Below are positions 34,603-43,973 of a DNA stretch of 64,000 bases, one piece after another. Each line of letters starts with the position of its first letter. The stretch's first letter is position 1. The stretch is from Hyphomicrobiales bacterium. Lineage in GTDB: Bacteria; Pseudomonadota; Alphaproteobacteria; Rhizobiales; Rhizobiaceae. The DNA is taken from assembly GCA_900469625.1 (NCBI GenBank), contig UBXV01000005.1, positions 107,844-171,843 on the forward strand. The letters run 5' to 3'. The translations under genes were made by a program, and so were the position numbers. Below the pieces are notes generated by a model, which had not been told where the DNA came from, did no database searches, and saw nothing but the letters and a program-made list of their open reading frames with translations.

Positions 34603-36299
34603 CTGTCGGTTGCCACCACGTCCTTCATGGGCGCATCTTCCGCCGCGCGCCGTTTCTTCAGGCGGATGACCTGGTCATCGACGCCGATGACGCTTTTGCG
34701 GTGGGTGATGGCAATTACCGTCACCTGGCCGCAGACGGCGCTGATATGCGCCATGATATCGCGCTCGGTCGCCTCGTCGAGCGCCGAACTCGCTTCGTCG
34801 AGAAACAGGAACTCCGGATCATCGTAAAATGCGCGCGCAATCGCGATGCGCTGGCGTTCGCCGCCGGAAAGCTTGAGGCCACGTTCGCCGACCGTCGTGT
34901 CGAACCCTTCGGGCAAAGCCTCGATGAAATCGAGGATGGCGGCCTTGCGGGCGGCTGCGACCATGCGTTCGTGATCGCGCGGCCGCCCGAGAGCGATGTT
35001 GGTGGCAAGGCTTTCATTGAGCAGGACGATGTCCTGCGGCACGACGCCGACCTTCGCGAACCAGTCCGTGCGGGCGATGCTCGTCAGGTTCCGGCCATCG
35101 ACATCGATGTGGCCCGCGGTCGGCTCGATCGACTTCAGCACCAGCTTGAACGCGGTCGATTTGCCGGCGCCCGTGGGGCCGACGAGATAGGTGATGCGCC
35201 CGCGCTCCGCCTTGAAGCTGAGTGCCTCGAGACCGCGGCTCGCTCCATAGGAAAAACCGACATTATCGAATGTCAGGCGCCCGTCGATCGGGGCAAATGG
35301 CGCGGATCGGCTCGCATCGGCTTCGTCTTCCGCATGCCACATGGCAGCAAACGGGCCGAACCGAGCCTTGGATTCCATCAGGGTGCTGACGGCGCGTCCG
35401 ATCATCTCGAAGGGCGAATTCAACTGAAGCAGCAGCATGTTGAAAAGAACGAGGTCGCCGGTCGAAAGCTCCCCGGCCTGCAGGCGTGGAACGAGCAGAA
35501 CGAAGGTGAGACCAAGTTGTAGCCCCAACGCTGCAGCCGAGGCAGCGCCGCCCAGGGCTTCGGTCCCGAAGAACCGGCGCCATCCGTCCCGCGAGACCGC
35601 TTCCTTCTCGATGAAACGAGCGTTCATCCAGCGCTCGCTGCGGAAGTGCCGCAATGTCTCCATCGCGTTCATCGCGTTGCCCGTGAACTTGGCGTTTTCC
35701 TGCGAGGCCTTCATCGCGGTTCCGATGTGGCGGGCGGCGATCTTTGAAGTGTAGTAGCGCAGTCCGATGAAGACGCAGCCATAAAACAGCGCCACAAGGA
35801 TGAGTTCGCTGCTGATCGTCGCGCCGAGCATGACCAGCGTCACGCCGATCTGCAGCGTGCCCGGGATGAAGCCGCCGAGAAGTGTCGTCGAGATATTGTT
35901 GAGCGCCCGTTCGCCGCCGACGCCCGCCTGCTGGATCTGTGCCGGGTTATGTTCGACGTAGAAGGCTGCGGTTTTCGTCAGCAGCCGATCGAAAAAGGCA
36001 GTCCGGACGATGAAGCCGAGTGCCTGGCCCTGACTGGCGGCGAGGTACATCACGCCGTTTTGCATAGCAGTCGAGACCGCCATGACGAGCGCATAGAGCA
36101 GGAAGCCGCCGATGACGGAAGCGAAAGGGTCCCCCAGTGCGTCGATCTGCCTTGAAAACAGATATGGGCCGGCGACGAAACTCACCGAAGCCATCAACGT
36201 AATCGCGACCAGCAACAGGATCGACGGCCATTCTGTTCGCCAGTAGCGCGCAAAGATAATCGCCATCGGCTCGCCTGCAAGGCGCCAATCGTCCCTCAT
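34599..36299 (-). CDS. ABC exporter, fused membrane and ATPase domains
   Basis: 566 aa half-transporter. TM domain at about 15-310 with six helices (SILLLVAITLMASVSFVAGP and following), ATPase from about 335: Walker A VGPTGAGKST, Q-loop VVPQDIVLLNES, signature LSGGERQRIAIARAF, Walker B FLFLDEASSALD, H-loop AITHR. This resembles homodimeric type IV exporters. The linker after the TM domain is short, and the end is Lys/Asp rich (MKDVVATDS). SD AGGAGA upstream of ATG 36299. Substrate unknown. Confidence 0.9.
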   Translation of the reverse strand: MRDDWRLAGEPMAIIFARYWRTEWPSILLLVAITLMASVSFVAGPYLFSRQIDALGDPFASVIGGFLLYALVMAVSTAMQNGVMYLAASQGQALGFIVRTAFFDRLLTKTAAFYVEHNPAQIQQAGVGGERALNNISTTLLGGFIPGTLQIGVTLVMLGATISSELILVALFYGCVFIGLRYYTSKIAARHIGTAMKASQENAKFTGNAMNAMETLRHFRSERWMNARFIEKEAVSRDGWRRFFGTEALGGAASAAALGLQLGLTFVLLVPRLQAGELSTGDLVLFNMLLLQLNSPFEMIGRAVSTLMESKARFGPFAAMWHAEDEADASRSAPFAPIDGRLTFDNVGFSYGASRGLEALSFKAERGRITYLVGPTGAGKSTAFKLVLKSIEPTAGHIDVDGRNLTSIARTDWFAKVGVVPQDIVLLNESLATNIALGRPRDHERMVAAARKAAILDFIEALPEGFDTTVGERGLKLSGGERQRIAIARAFYDDPEFLFLDEASSALDEATERDIMAHISAVCGQVTVIAITHRKSVIGVDDQVIRLKKRRAAEDAPMKDVVATDS

Positions 36300-36391
36300 G
36301 TCGCTGTTCTCCTGAGAATCGGCAGGCGAGCAATGTCGCGTCTCTCATCGGCCGGTTCAAGGAAAAGTTGAGATTCCTAAGCAGGTTTATT

Positions 36392-36862
36392 TCAGGCTGC
36401 GGAACTTCCATCGGAGATGTCGGATGCCGTATCATTGCGCTGCTGCTCGATGCCGAGCGCCCGCTCGATCGCCTTGCGAATTTCCTCCTCGATCGCCGCG
36501 CGCTCTGTCGGATCCATCGCCTTGAGCTCGTCTTCGCAGATGCCGTGCGCTTCCAGGATCTGCGCGCGGATCTGCTCGGCCAGGCTCATCTTGGCGCGCT
36601 TCAGGAATTCGTCGCTGACCGAGCCTCCGGACGCCGTCTCGTCGCCCGAACTGATCGAAGGTCTGGTTTGGTCTTCCCGCACCGCGCTGTTCCAGAGCGC
36701 GCTCGACAGGGATGCGGACACCGACGCTTTCGCCGGCGCGACCGTCGGCGAAAGCCGCGGTCTTGCATCGCCGGGGGCGTTTTCCTCGAGCGGGCTGGCT
36801 GTTCCCGCATGCGCGCGGTGCTGCGAGAAGTAGTAACTCGAGATGCTGTTGTCGATTTTCAA
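36392..36862 (-). CDS. uncharacterised rhizobial-type protein with TTG start
   Basis: 156 aa from a TTG start 5 nt after GGGAGA. The N-terminal half (LKIDNSISSYYFSQHRAHAG to ASVSASLSSALW) is Ser/Ala-rich and probably disordered. The C-terminal half has a helical segment, SDEFLKRAKMSLAEQIRAQI then CEDELKAMDPTERAAIEEEI, of a type seen in many small alphaproteobacterial proteins of unknown function. The SD is inside one arm of a 9-bp inverted repeat (36868-36893). No other function visible. Confidence 0.6.
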   Translation of the reverse strand: MKIDNSISSYYFSQHRAHAGTASPLEENAPGDARPRLSPTVAPAKASVSASLSSALWNSAVREDQTRPSISSGDETASGGSVSDEFLKRAKMSLAEQIRAQILEAHGICEDELKAMDPTERAAIEEEIRKAIERALGIEQQRNDTASDISDGSSAA

Positions 36863-36867
36863 GGGAA

Positions 36868-36893
36868 TCTCCCGGAACCTGATGTCCGGGAGA
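36868..36893 (-). promoter_or_regulatory. hairpin sequestering the ribosome-binding site of the 36862 gene
   Basis: TCTCCCGGA (36868-36876) / TCCGGGAGA (36885-36893), perfect 9-bp arms, 8-nt loop. On the minus-strand mRNA the GGGAGA Shine-Dalgarno lies in the 3' arm, so folding would block translation. Confidence 0.5.
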
Positions 36894-36967
36894 CGCTGCT
36901 GTCGATGGCTTGCGCGGAGCTTGCCGATGCAACCCAATAGCGAGAATTAGGGATGCCTGCTCGCGGT

Positions 36968-39301
36968 TCAGGGCAGGGTATAGGCGATGACGTAATCGCC
37001 TGGCTTGGTGCCGACCGAACCATGGCCGCCGGCGACGATCAGCACATACTGCTTGTCGCCGACCGTGTAGCTCATCGGTGTCGACTGGCCGCCGGCCGGA
37101 AGCCGGGCTTCCCAGAGTTGATCGCCCGTCTTCAGGTCATAGGCGCGCAGATAGTCGTCGACCGCAGCCCCCAGGAAGGCGACGCCACCTTTGGTGATCA
37201 TCGGTCCGCCGATGCCGGGAACGCCGACCTTGAAAGGCAGCGGCAGCGGCGTCATGTCCTCGACGGTGCCGTTCTTGTGCTTGTAGGCTATCTTGCCGGT
37301 CCTGAGATCGGCACCGGCGACATAGCCCCATGGCGGCGCCTGGCAGGGGATGCCGAGCGGCCCCAGGAACGGACCCATGAAGACGCCGTAGGGCGCGCCG
37401 TCATTGCGGTTGAGGCCCTGTTCTGATCCCTTTTCGTCCTGGCCTTTCGGCGGGATCTGGTCGCGCGGAACGAGGCGCGAGGTGAAGGCGAGATAGGTCG
37501 GCATTCCGAACATTACCTGGCGTTCCGGATCGACCGCGACAGAGCCCCAGTTGAACGTGCCGAAATTGCCGGGATAGACCAGCGTCCCTTCCAGTGACGG
37601 CGGCGTGTAGCGCCCCTCGTATTTGAGCGAGCGGAACGAGATGCGGCACGCGAGCTGGTCGAACATCGTCACGCCCCACATGTTGCGCTCCTGCAGCGGC
37701 GCGGGCATGAAGGTCAGGCCGGACACCGGCTGTGTCGGGGCGGTGAAATCCTCCGGGATTGCGCCCTTGGGGGCTGCAACTTCCTCGACCGGGATGATCG
37801 GCTCGCCACTCCGGCGATCGAGCACGTAGATATCGCCCTGTTTCGTCGGCCCGACCAGCGCCGGCACCACGGTGCCATCCTCCTTGGTGATATCGAGCAA
37901 GGCCGGTTGCGCCGGCACGTCCATGTCCCAGAGGTCGTGGTGCACGGTCTGGCGCACCCAGCGCACGGCGCCGGAGGTGATATCGAGTGCGACGATCGAG
38001 GAGGAGTATTTCTCCACATGCTCGCTGCGCCCCATGCCGAGCTGGTCGGGAACCTGGTTGCCCATGGGGACGTAGACCATGCCGAGCCCTTCGTCGTAGC
38101 TGAATACCGACCAGCTGTTGGGTGAGTTCGTGCTGTAGGTCTGACCCTCGGGAAGCGGGGTGGTGACATCGGGATTGCCGCTATCCCAGTTCCAGATGAG
38201 GGCGCCGGTGTTGATGTCGAAGGCGCGGATGACGCCGGATTGCTCCTGGGTCGAATAGTTGTCGTTGACCGCGCCGCCGATGATCAGCTTGCCGGCAACG
38301 GCGACCGGCGGCGATGTCGAATAGTAGTAACCGGCCGGATTGTACTTCATGCCCTTTTCGAGGTGCAGCACGCCATTATCGGCAAAGCTGGTGCATACGG
38401 CACCTGTTTCGGCGTCGAGCGCGATCAGCCGAGCATCCGACGTCGGCAGGTACACCCGTTCGGCGCAGGCGCTGCCGGCGGCGGCGGCCGGGTCGGCCCA
38501 ATAGGTGACGCCGCGGCAGGTCTGGTGCTGCCGGTCCGGGTTCATGCCGGAGTTGCTGTCATACTTCCACTTTTCCTCGCCGGTTGCCGCATCGAGCGCG
38601 ATCGCCCAGTTGTGCGGCGTGCAGGCATAAAGCGTGTCCTTCACCTTGATCGGCGTCACCTGATAGGTGGTTTCGCCGACGTCATCGGGACGTCTGACGT
38701 CGCCGGTCTGGTATTGCCAGGCAACCTTGAGGCTTGCGACGTTCTCCGGCGTGATCTGGTCGAGCGGCGCGTAGCGCTGGCCGAACGGCGTGCGCCCGTA
38801 CTGATGCCATTCGCCCGGAGGCACATTGCCGCCGAGCGGCGGGTTGGCGGCGATGACGTCGCTCGGCAGATCGCCGCGGATGTCGTGCGGATCCTGGGTG
38901 ATCGAGTAACCGGCAATCCCGATCGACACCAGGACGGCGAGCGCCAAGGGCCACACGCCGGCGGAATAGCGCTCGCCGGTCGGGCTCTCGAAGCCGAGCG
39001 GACGACGGATCGCCGGCAGCATCAGCCACAGGCCGAGCAGCACGATGAGCCCGCCGCGCGGCCCGAGCTGCCACCAGTCGAAGCCGACTTCCCATATAGC
39101 CCAGGCGAGCGAACCGAGGATGACAAGCGCGTAGAGCCAGATGGCGGCAGCCTTGCGCAGGAAGAGCAGGACGCCCGTCAGCAGGAAGCCGACGCCGGCG
39201 ATGAGATAGTAGGGACTGCCCCCCAGCATCAGGAGCTTGGCTCCGCCGCCGCCGAGCGCAAGGCCGATCAGGGCGAAGACGATGGCCGTCAGAATAAGCA
39301 T
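36968..39301 (-). CDS. gcd: membrane-bound PQQ-dependent glucose (quinate/shikimate-family) dehydrogenase
   Basis: 777 aa, close to the usual 796. Start ATG 39301 after GGGAGTTCC. N-terminal five-helix membrane domain (residues 1-140), then an eight-bladed PQQ propeller with repeated W motifs (ALDAATGEEKWKYD, AFDINTGALIWNWDSG, ALDITSGAVRWVRQ, AYDLKTGDQLWEARL). GRTPFGQRYAPLDQITPENV and HHDLWDMDVPAQP are family hallmarks. Oxidises glucose or a related aldose in the periplasm, passing electrons to ubiquinone. No pqq genes in the window. Confidence 0.94.
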   Translation of the reverse strand: MLILTAIVFALIGLALGGGGAKLLMLGGSPYYLIAGVGFLLTGVLLFLRKAAAIWLYALVILGSLAWAIWEVGFDWWQLGPRGGLIVLLGLWLMLPAIRRPLGFESPTGERYSAGVWPLALAVLVSIGIAGYSITQDPHDIRGDLPSDVIAANPPLGGNVPPGEWHQYGRTPFGQRYAPLDQITPENVASLKVAWQYQTGDVRRPDDVGETTYQVTPIKVKDTLYACTPHNWAIALDAATGEEKWKYDSNSGMNPDRQHQTCRGVTYWADPAAAAGSACAERVYLPTSDARLIALDAETGAVCTSFADNGVLHLEKGMKYNPAGYYYSTSPPVAVAGKLIIGGAVNDNYSTQEQSGVIRAFDINTGALIWNWDSGNPDVTTPLPEGQTYSTNSPNSWSVFSYDEGLGMVYVPMGNQVPDQLGMGRSEHVEKYSSSIVALDITSGAVRWVRQTVHHDLWDMDVPAQPALLDITKEDGTVVPALVGPTKQGDIYVLDRRSGEPIIPVEEVAAPKGAIPEDFTAPTQPVSGLTFMPAPLQERNMWGVTMFDQLACRISFRSLKYEGRYTPPSLEGTLVYPGNFGTFNWGSVAVDPERQVMFGMPTYLAFTSRLVPRDQIPPKGQDEKGSEQGLNRNDGAPYGVFMGPFLGPLGIPCQAPPWGYVAGADLRTGKIAYKHKNGTVEDMTPLPLPFKVGVPGIGGPMITKGGVAFLGAAVDDYLRAYDLKTGDQLWEARLPAGGQSTPMSYTVGDKQYVLIVAGGHGSVGTKPGDYVIAYTLP

Positions 39302-39714
39302 AGCGGAACTCCCGAATTGAAGACCGGCGCCGTGGTGTGGCTTTTCATTGCGGCGGCCCGGATGAAGGGACGCACCGGAAAGGTTGGTTGCGGGGTCGGC
39401 GGTCGCGAGGGAGGCCGCGGCCGTCAGATCGGGCAAGGGCGCGTCTCCGACGGCCCGTCCCCTAGCACCTAACGCGGCCAACGTGCCTTTCAATGGTCAT
39501 GATTTCGCAATGCAAAATTTTGGTGACCGCAATGAAGTTGCGCCCCGCCGAGGCGATCGAAACGACATTTCCCGCCGGGCATGCAAGATCGTGCTGAAAG
39601 GTGGTCAAGACCGGGGTGGGGCAATCTCAGCAGGAGTGCGAAGCGGTTTTCCGTCGGGCAACAGGTGGAAACAAGGAGGTTGATGCTTCCTGTTTCGCTG
39701 GGACCGGCAACGAT
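39302..39714. other. intergenic region, 413 bp, no gene recognised
   Basis: Upstream region of the glucose dehydrogenase. The ORFs crossing it have no plausible starts or family patterns. It presumably holds the gcd promoter; I recognise no specific site. Confidence 0.5.
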
Positions 39715-40014
39715 CTAGACGATCCGCAGGCGCAAGGGCTTGGTATTTTCCCGGCGCAGCACGCCCCTGGCCTCGAGATCGAGCTGGACGGCCTTCAGCC
39801 ACCAGCCGGCTTTCGCGCCACCCGGGAAGAGATCTTCTGGCAGTAACGGCAGCAATTTCTGCTTTGCTTGCGCAACTGTGAGCGGTGCCTGCTCGCTGGA
39901 GAGCGCGGTGAGCAGCGCCTCCTTCATGGCGTCGTACTTGATCTTGTCGACCCGCGTGACGTGCCCGGGAGAAACAATGTTGCGGATCTCGATCTTTTCA
40001 CGTTCCATGGCCAT
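39715..40014 (-). CDS. DUF6958-type small protein
   Basis: 99 aa starting MAMEREKIEIRNIVSPGHVT; ATG 40014 follows GGGAGCGCTTG. The conserved tail is KAGWWLKAVQLDLEARGVLR then KPLRLRIV, which I associate with the DUF6958 family (unknown function). Cytosolic, winged-helix-like composition with a central TVAQAKQKLLPLLP helix. It overlaps the end of the GFA-like gene by 17 nt, so the two are one transcription unit. Confidence 0.65.
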   Translation of the reverse strand: MAMEREKIEIRNIVSPGHVTRVDKIKYDAMKEALLTALSSEQAPLTVAQAKQKLLPLLPEDLFPGGAKAGWWLKAVQLDLEARGVLRRENTKPLRLRIV

Positions 40015-40579
40015 CAAGCGCTCCCTTCACATAATCGACCTTGGGCGCACGGAATGCCATCGCCGCCCATGCGCCTAAGAGCTTCAGCATGAACCTTCCC
40101 GAATGTCCTGTATGATTGGGCAGGTCTGGCGCGATGGTGACGCCTTCGCGGCGATCGCGCGTCATCACCCGCATTTCTACCGGCGGCCGCGCGCTCGGAT
40201 CGAAGCGGTCCCGGTAAAGCGTCAGCCAATGCCCGCCAGTGAACTCGAGAAACATCGGCGTGTTGCAGCAGGTGGCGACAACGCGTCGGGTTTTCGATGT
40301 CGCCGTCAGCCGATGTTCGCCGAGCCGATCGGCGCCCTTCGCGCAGGCGATCCGGTCCTTGCGGAAAAGAACGTAATCCGTGGAGCCGTCACTGTTGCGC
40401 ACACGGTCAGCACCGGGCAGCGCCTCGAACAGCGCGCCCGCTTTCCGGCAGCTTTCGCAATAGCAGGCCGTCGATACGATCGGCCTGCCGACCGCGCGCA
40501 AGTGCACCTGCCCACAATGGCATCGTGCGTCCAGGGTTCGGCTTTCGCTCCCGCTCACCCGCAATCTCCATGGGTTCAT
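39998..40579 (-). CDS. GFA-type zinc-binding protein (glutathione-dependent formaldehyde-activating fold, DUF6151-like)
   Basis: 193 aa starting MNPWRLRVSGSESRTLDARC. Zinc-binding cysteines CHCG, CYCESC and CCNTP follow the GFA (Mss4-like) pattern. It continues past the usual ~130 residues with RFDPSARPPVEMRVM and a C-terminal AFRAPKVDYVKGALDGHG part. Catalytic role uncertain. Its start lies immediately beside a TetR-type operator, divergent from tetR at 40672. Confidence 0.75.
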   Translation of the reverse strand: MNPWRLRVSGSESRTLDARCHCGQVHLRAVGRPIVSTACYCESCRKAGALFEALPGADRVRNSDGSTDYVLFRKDRIACAKGADRLGEHRLTATSKTRRVVATCCNTPMFLEFTGGHWLTLYRDRFDPSARPPVEMRVMTRDRREGVTIAPDLPNHTGHSGRFMLKLLGAWAAMAFRAPKVDYVKGALDGHGT

Positions 40580-40581
40580 CA

Positions 40582-40610
40582 AAATCAAACTGTACCGTCC
40601 AGTTTGATTT
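40582..40610. promoter_or_regulatory. TetR-type operator
   Basis: AAATCAAACTG (40582-40592) / CAGTTTGATTT (40600-40610), perfect 11-bp arms, 7-nt centre TACCGTC. It sits 2 bp before the GFA-like gene start and 60 bp before the tetR gene, so it should control both. Confidence 0.75.
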
Positions 40611-40671
40611 GTCAATGCGGTCGTGCTAGCCGTGAACCTGTGTTATCGCGTGCTCATAAGAGGGAACGTGG

Positions 40672-41310
40672 GTGAGAATGACGAAGCCTGCCGAGACGCG
40701 AATGACGAGAAAGCGCCAGTCGATCCTGGCCGCTGCCACCGATCTTTTCCTGCAGCGGGGCTTCCTGGCTACAAACATGGACGAGGTGGCGGCGATCGCC
40801 GGCGTGTCGAAGCAGACGGTCTATGCCCATTTCGGCACCAAGGAGGCTCTGTTCCTCGAGATCGTCACCGGCATGACGGGCGTGGCCGGTGACGAGTTGC
40901 AGGAGCAGGTGGCCGACCCTGTCGACGGACGTCCGATCGAGGCGTTTCTCCTAGATTTCGCCGAGCAACAGCTGGCGATCGTCATGACGCCACGGCTGAT
41001 GCAGTTACGGCGCCTGGTGATCGGCGAGGCGGAACGGTTTCCGGAGCTTGGCAAGCGATTGCACGCGAAGGGGCCGGGCCGGTCGATCGCACGGCTCATG
41101 AAGGCCTTTGCGCACTATGGCGCGACCGGCGACGTCGAGGCGGCCGACTTGGCAGCCGCTGCCTCCTTCTTCAACTGGCTGGTGATGGGCGCGCCCGTCA
41201 ACGATGCCATGCTGCTCGGCGATCAGGCCATTCCCGACGCAGAAGCGCTTCGCGTGCATGCGGTCGAAAGCGTGCGAATCTTCCTGTCGGCCTATGGCCG
41301 CAAGCCATAG
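40672..41310 (+). CDS. TetR/AcrR-family regulator
   Basis: 212 aa from GTG 40672 (ATG 40678 is an alternative; AGAGGGA lies upstream). HTH at about 14-60: RQSILAAATDLFLQRGFLAT, VAAIAGVSKQTVYAHFGTKE. C-terminal ligand domain helical, with LMQLRRLVIGEAERFPELG, the TetR_C_7 (AefR-like) type. Divergent from the GFA-like/DUF6958 pair with a perfect operator between. Confidence 0.88.
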   Translation: MRMTKPAETRMTRKRQSILAAATDLFLQRGFLATNMDEVAAIAGVSKQTVYAHFGTKEALFLEIVTGMTGVAGDELQEQVADPVDGRPIEAFLLDFAEQQLAIVMTPRLMQLRRLVIGEAERFPELGKRLHAKGPGRSIARLMKAFAHYGATGDVEAADLAAAASFFNWLVMGAPVNDAMLLGDQAIPDAEALRVHAVESVRIFLSAYGRKP

Positions 41311-41346
41311 GCAACAAAGCGGGGACGAGCGCTCGTCGATCTTGCC

Positions 41347-42852
41347 TCAGGTGCCGCAGAAGGTTTGCTGCACCTCTTCTTCCGGCTGCGGCGGGTCGGC
41401 ATAGGCGGCAAAGCGCGGCTGGTCCTCGTATGGTCTGGACGTTACGTCGACAAGCGCCTCGAACAGTGAGAAGTCGGCCTCCCCGGTGGCCGCGACAATC
41501 GCCTGTTCGATCCGGTGGTTGCGCGGGATGAAGGCCGGGTTCACCGCCCGCATTGCCGATGCCCGTTCGTCGGAGGCGCCCGGTTCCCGCGCAAGACGCT
41601 TTCGCCAGTCGGAAAGCCAGGTCGTCAGACCCGCAGGGGCGGCAAACAATGAGGCGAGGGCCGCGTCAGCCGCCGGGTCGGCGGCACTGGCGCAGAGTTT
41701 TCGGAAGGTGAGCGTAAAATCCGCTTCGCCCTGGTGCATCGCCGTCAAAAGCGCCTGGACAAGATCGAGATCGCCTTCCTCTTCGCCGACAATCCCGATC
41801 TTGCGACGCATGCCGTCGAGCCAGTGACGCTGGAAGATCGCGCCGTATTCGCCGAGCACATCGTTGGCAAGGTCGACCGCCGTTGCCGCCACCGGATCGA
41901 ACAGCGGCACCAGCGTCTCGGCGAGCCGCGTCAGGTTCCACTGGCCGATCGCCGGCTGGCTGGCATAGGCGTAACGCCCGAACTGGTCGATCGAGGAGAA
42001 GACCTTTTTCGGATCGTAGGCGTCCATGAAGGCGCAGGGGCCGAAGTCGATCGTTTCGCCTGATATCGTCATGTTGTCGGTGTTCATCACTCCGTGGATG
42101 AAGCCGACATGTAGCCAGCGGGCAATGAGCGCCGCCTGCCGCGCCACCACCGCCTTGAAGAAGGCCAGATAGGGACGCTCGTCATTTTTGGCGTCCGGGT
42201 AGTGGCGGTCGATCGCATAGTCGGCAAGCGCCTGCACCGAGGCCATGTCGCCGCGCGCCGCAAAGAACTGGAAGGTTCCGACGCGAATGTGGCTTGCCGC
42301 CACGCGGGTAAAGACGGCGCCGGGCAGGATCTGCTCGCGATAGACCGGCTGGCCGGTGACGACGGCGGCAAGTGCGCGCGTCGCCGGAATGCCGAGCGCG
42401 TGCATCGCTTCGCTGACGATGTATTCGCGCAGGACCGGCCCGAGCGCCGCGCGTCCGTCACCGCGGCGCGAAAAAGGGGTCTGCCCCGGCCCCTTCAGCT
42501 GGATGTCGCGCCGTCTGCCGTTGCGGTCGATGACCTCGCCGAGAAGGATCGCGCGACCATCGCCAAGCTGCGGCACGAAGGTGCCGAACTGGTGGCCGGC
42601 ATAGGCCATGGCAAGCGGTGCTGCACCTGCAGGCACGCTGTTTCCGGAAAAGATCTGCGCCCCATCGCGCTCTAGGGTGCCGATGTCGAGGCCGAGCTCT
42701 TCGGCAAGCGGCCGGTTGAGCTTGATCAGCCACGGCTCGGCAACTGGCGTCGGATCGACCCGCGCGAAAAACTGCTGCGGCAGCCGCGCAAAGCTGTTGT
42801 CGAAGGGGAACGCATCGGTATCTGCGGATGGCGAAGGAGGCACGTAGTTCAT
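41347..42852 (-). CDS. selO: protein adenylyltransferase SelO (YdiU)
   Basis: 501 aa pseudokinase-fold enzyme. Recognisable segments: LPQQFFARVDPTPVAEPWLI, AGHQFGTFVPQLGDGRAILL, DIQLKGPGQTPFSRRGDGRA, HGVMNTDNMTISGETIDFGP and the C-terminal QQTFCGT. SelO transfers AMP to protein Ser/Thr/Tyr and is tied to redox responses. Start ATG 42852 (MNYVPPSPSADTDAFPFDNS); the ORF is open upstream but that part is not SelO-like. Confidence 0.95.
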   Translation of the reverse strand: MNYVPPSPSADTDAFPFDNSFARLPQQFFARVDPTPVAEPWLIKLNRPLAEELGLDIGTLERDGAQIFSGNSVPAGAAPLAMAYAGHQFGTFVPQLGDGRAILLGEVIDRNGRRRDIQLKGPGQTPFSRRGDGRAALGPVLREYIVSEAMHALGIPATRALAAVVTGQPVYREQILPGAVFTRVAASHIRVGTFQFFAARGDMASVQALADYAIDRHYPDAKNDERPYLAFFKAVVARQAALIARWLHVGFIHGVMNTDNMTISGETIDFGPCAFMDAYDPKKVFSSIDQFGRYAYASQPAIGQWNLTRLAETLVPLFDPVAATAVDLANDVLGEYGAIFQRHWLDGMRRKIGIVGEEEGDLDLVQALLTAMHQGEADFTLTFRKLCASAADPAADAALASLFAAPAGLTTWLSDWRKRLAREPGASDERASAMRAVNPAFIPRNHRIEQAIVAATGEADFSLFEALVDVTSRPYEDQPRFAAYADPPQPEEEVQQTFCGT

Positions 42853-42961
42853 GGTTCGGCGATCAGCGGTTCCTGCCGGGACATTCCGGCCGCCGCCCTT
42901 TCGAACCAAGTCTACACGAGCCGTCACCGTTTCGCGAGGGTTGGTCGGCAGAGGGGCGGTG

Positions 42962-42990
42962 CCCTCCCGCGAGAGGTCTTCGCGGGAGGG
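42962..42990 (-). terminator. hairpin after homocysteine methyltransferase gene
   Basis: 11-bp perfect stem CCCTCCCGCGA / TCGCGGGAGGG with 7-nt loop, 26 bp beyond the methyltransferase stop. No U-tract. Confidence 0.5.
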
Positions 42991-43016
42991 CTGGGAGGGC
43001 GAGTGCCGTCGTCGCT

Positions 43017-43973
43017 TCAGGCGCTCAGCGCCGTTGGCGACAGGCAGGCCTCGCAAATCGCCGCGATATGGCGATGGTCGGTGCCGCAGCAGCCGCCCAG
43101 AACGCGCAAGCCCGGCAGGCGATCGGCCAAGGTGCGGTAACGCTGTCCGAGGTCGGCCGGATCGCCGGCATCGAGCGTCACGCTTTCGTCGAGTTCGCTG
43201 TGGCTCTTGGCCGATGCATTGGCGCGAATGCCGCCGATCCTGTGCACCCAGGCGCTGCCCGTATCGAGGCTGGCCTCGAAATGATCCGGATGGGCGCAGT
43301 TGATCATGTAGTAGTGCGGAAACCGACCGGTGGCCGCATCGACCGTTTCGATCGCGCTCCTGAGCGTGCGGCCGCTCGGCAGTCGCCCGTCGGTCTCCAC
43401 CGTGAACGAGATGACGCAGGGCATGCCGTGGCTTTGCGCCGAGCGGGCAATGCCGATCGCCTCGTCGACATTGGTAATCGTATAGGCTGAGATCATGTCG
43501 GCATCGCTGACCGCAAAGGCGGCCACCTGTGCGGCATGGTAGTCCTCCGCCTCGTCGGGGCTCATCCGGCTCGCCCGGTAACCGTCGCCACGGGGCCCGA
43601 TAGCGCCGCTCAGCACGATCGGCGCCTGTGGCCTTTCGTATTCGGAGCGCAGCTCCGTCAGCAGGTAGATGGCGTCCTGGTTGAGTTCGGCCAGCGCTTT
43701 GGCATCGTAGCCGAGTTTCGAGCCCCAATCGGCGCTCGCCCTCCATGTTGCCGAATCGAGCACGAAGCCTGTGCCGTGATGCTGCGCGATGTCGAGGTAG
43801 CGCGTGTAATAGCTTAAGAGGCGTCGCCGCCCTTCCGATGTCGAAAGCAGGACGAAGGAGGCGAAATGCGGGAGCTCGACGCCCTCATGAAAGATGAGCG
43901 TCGTTTCCATGCCGCCGTCGCTGAGAAAGGTTCCACCTTTCATGAGCGGCAGGCTGCGTCGGTATTGGGCCAT
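43017..43973 (-). CDS. homocysteine S-methyltransferase family protein
   Basis: 318 aa from ATG 43973 (SD GGAGACC). Starts with LSDGGMETTLIFHEGVELP, the family opening, then GAIGPRGDGY. Zinc ligands are the Cys of YYMINCAHPDHF and the Cys pair of RVLGGCCGTDHRHI. Transfers a methyl group from S-methylmethionine or a similar donor to homocysteine, or acts on related thiols. Single gene. Confidence 0.9.
   Translation of the reverse strand: MAQYRRSLPLMKGGTFLSDGGMETTLIFHEGVELPHFASFVLLSTSEGRRRLLSYYTRYLDIAQHHGTGFVLDSATWRASADWGSKLGYDAKALAELNQDAIYLLTELRSEYERPQAPIVLSGAIGPRGDGYRASRMSPDEAEDYHAAQVAAFAVSDADMISAYTITNVDEAIGIARSAQSHGMPCVISFTVETDGRLPSGRTLRSAIETVDAATGRFPHYYMINCAHPDHFEASLDTGSAWVHRIGGIRANASAKSHSELDESVTLDAGDPADLGQRYRTLADRLPGLRVLGGCCGTDHRHIAAICEACLSPTALSA

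Noticed and set aside
36432-36940. Competing frames over the 36392-36862 gene on both strands
   Set aside because: They are Arg-rich with no SD. The chosen frame has a helical conserved-looking C-terminus and a good SD with TTG start.
39384-39683. 99-codon plus-strand frame in the gcd upstream region
   Set aside because: Composition and start context are not convincing; treated as non-coding.
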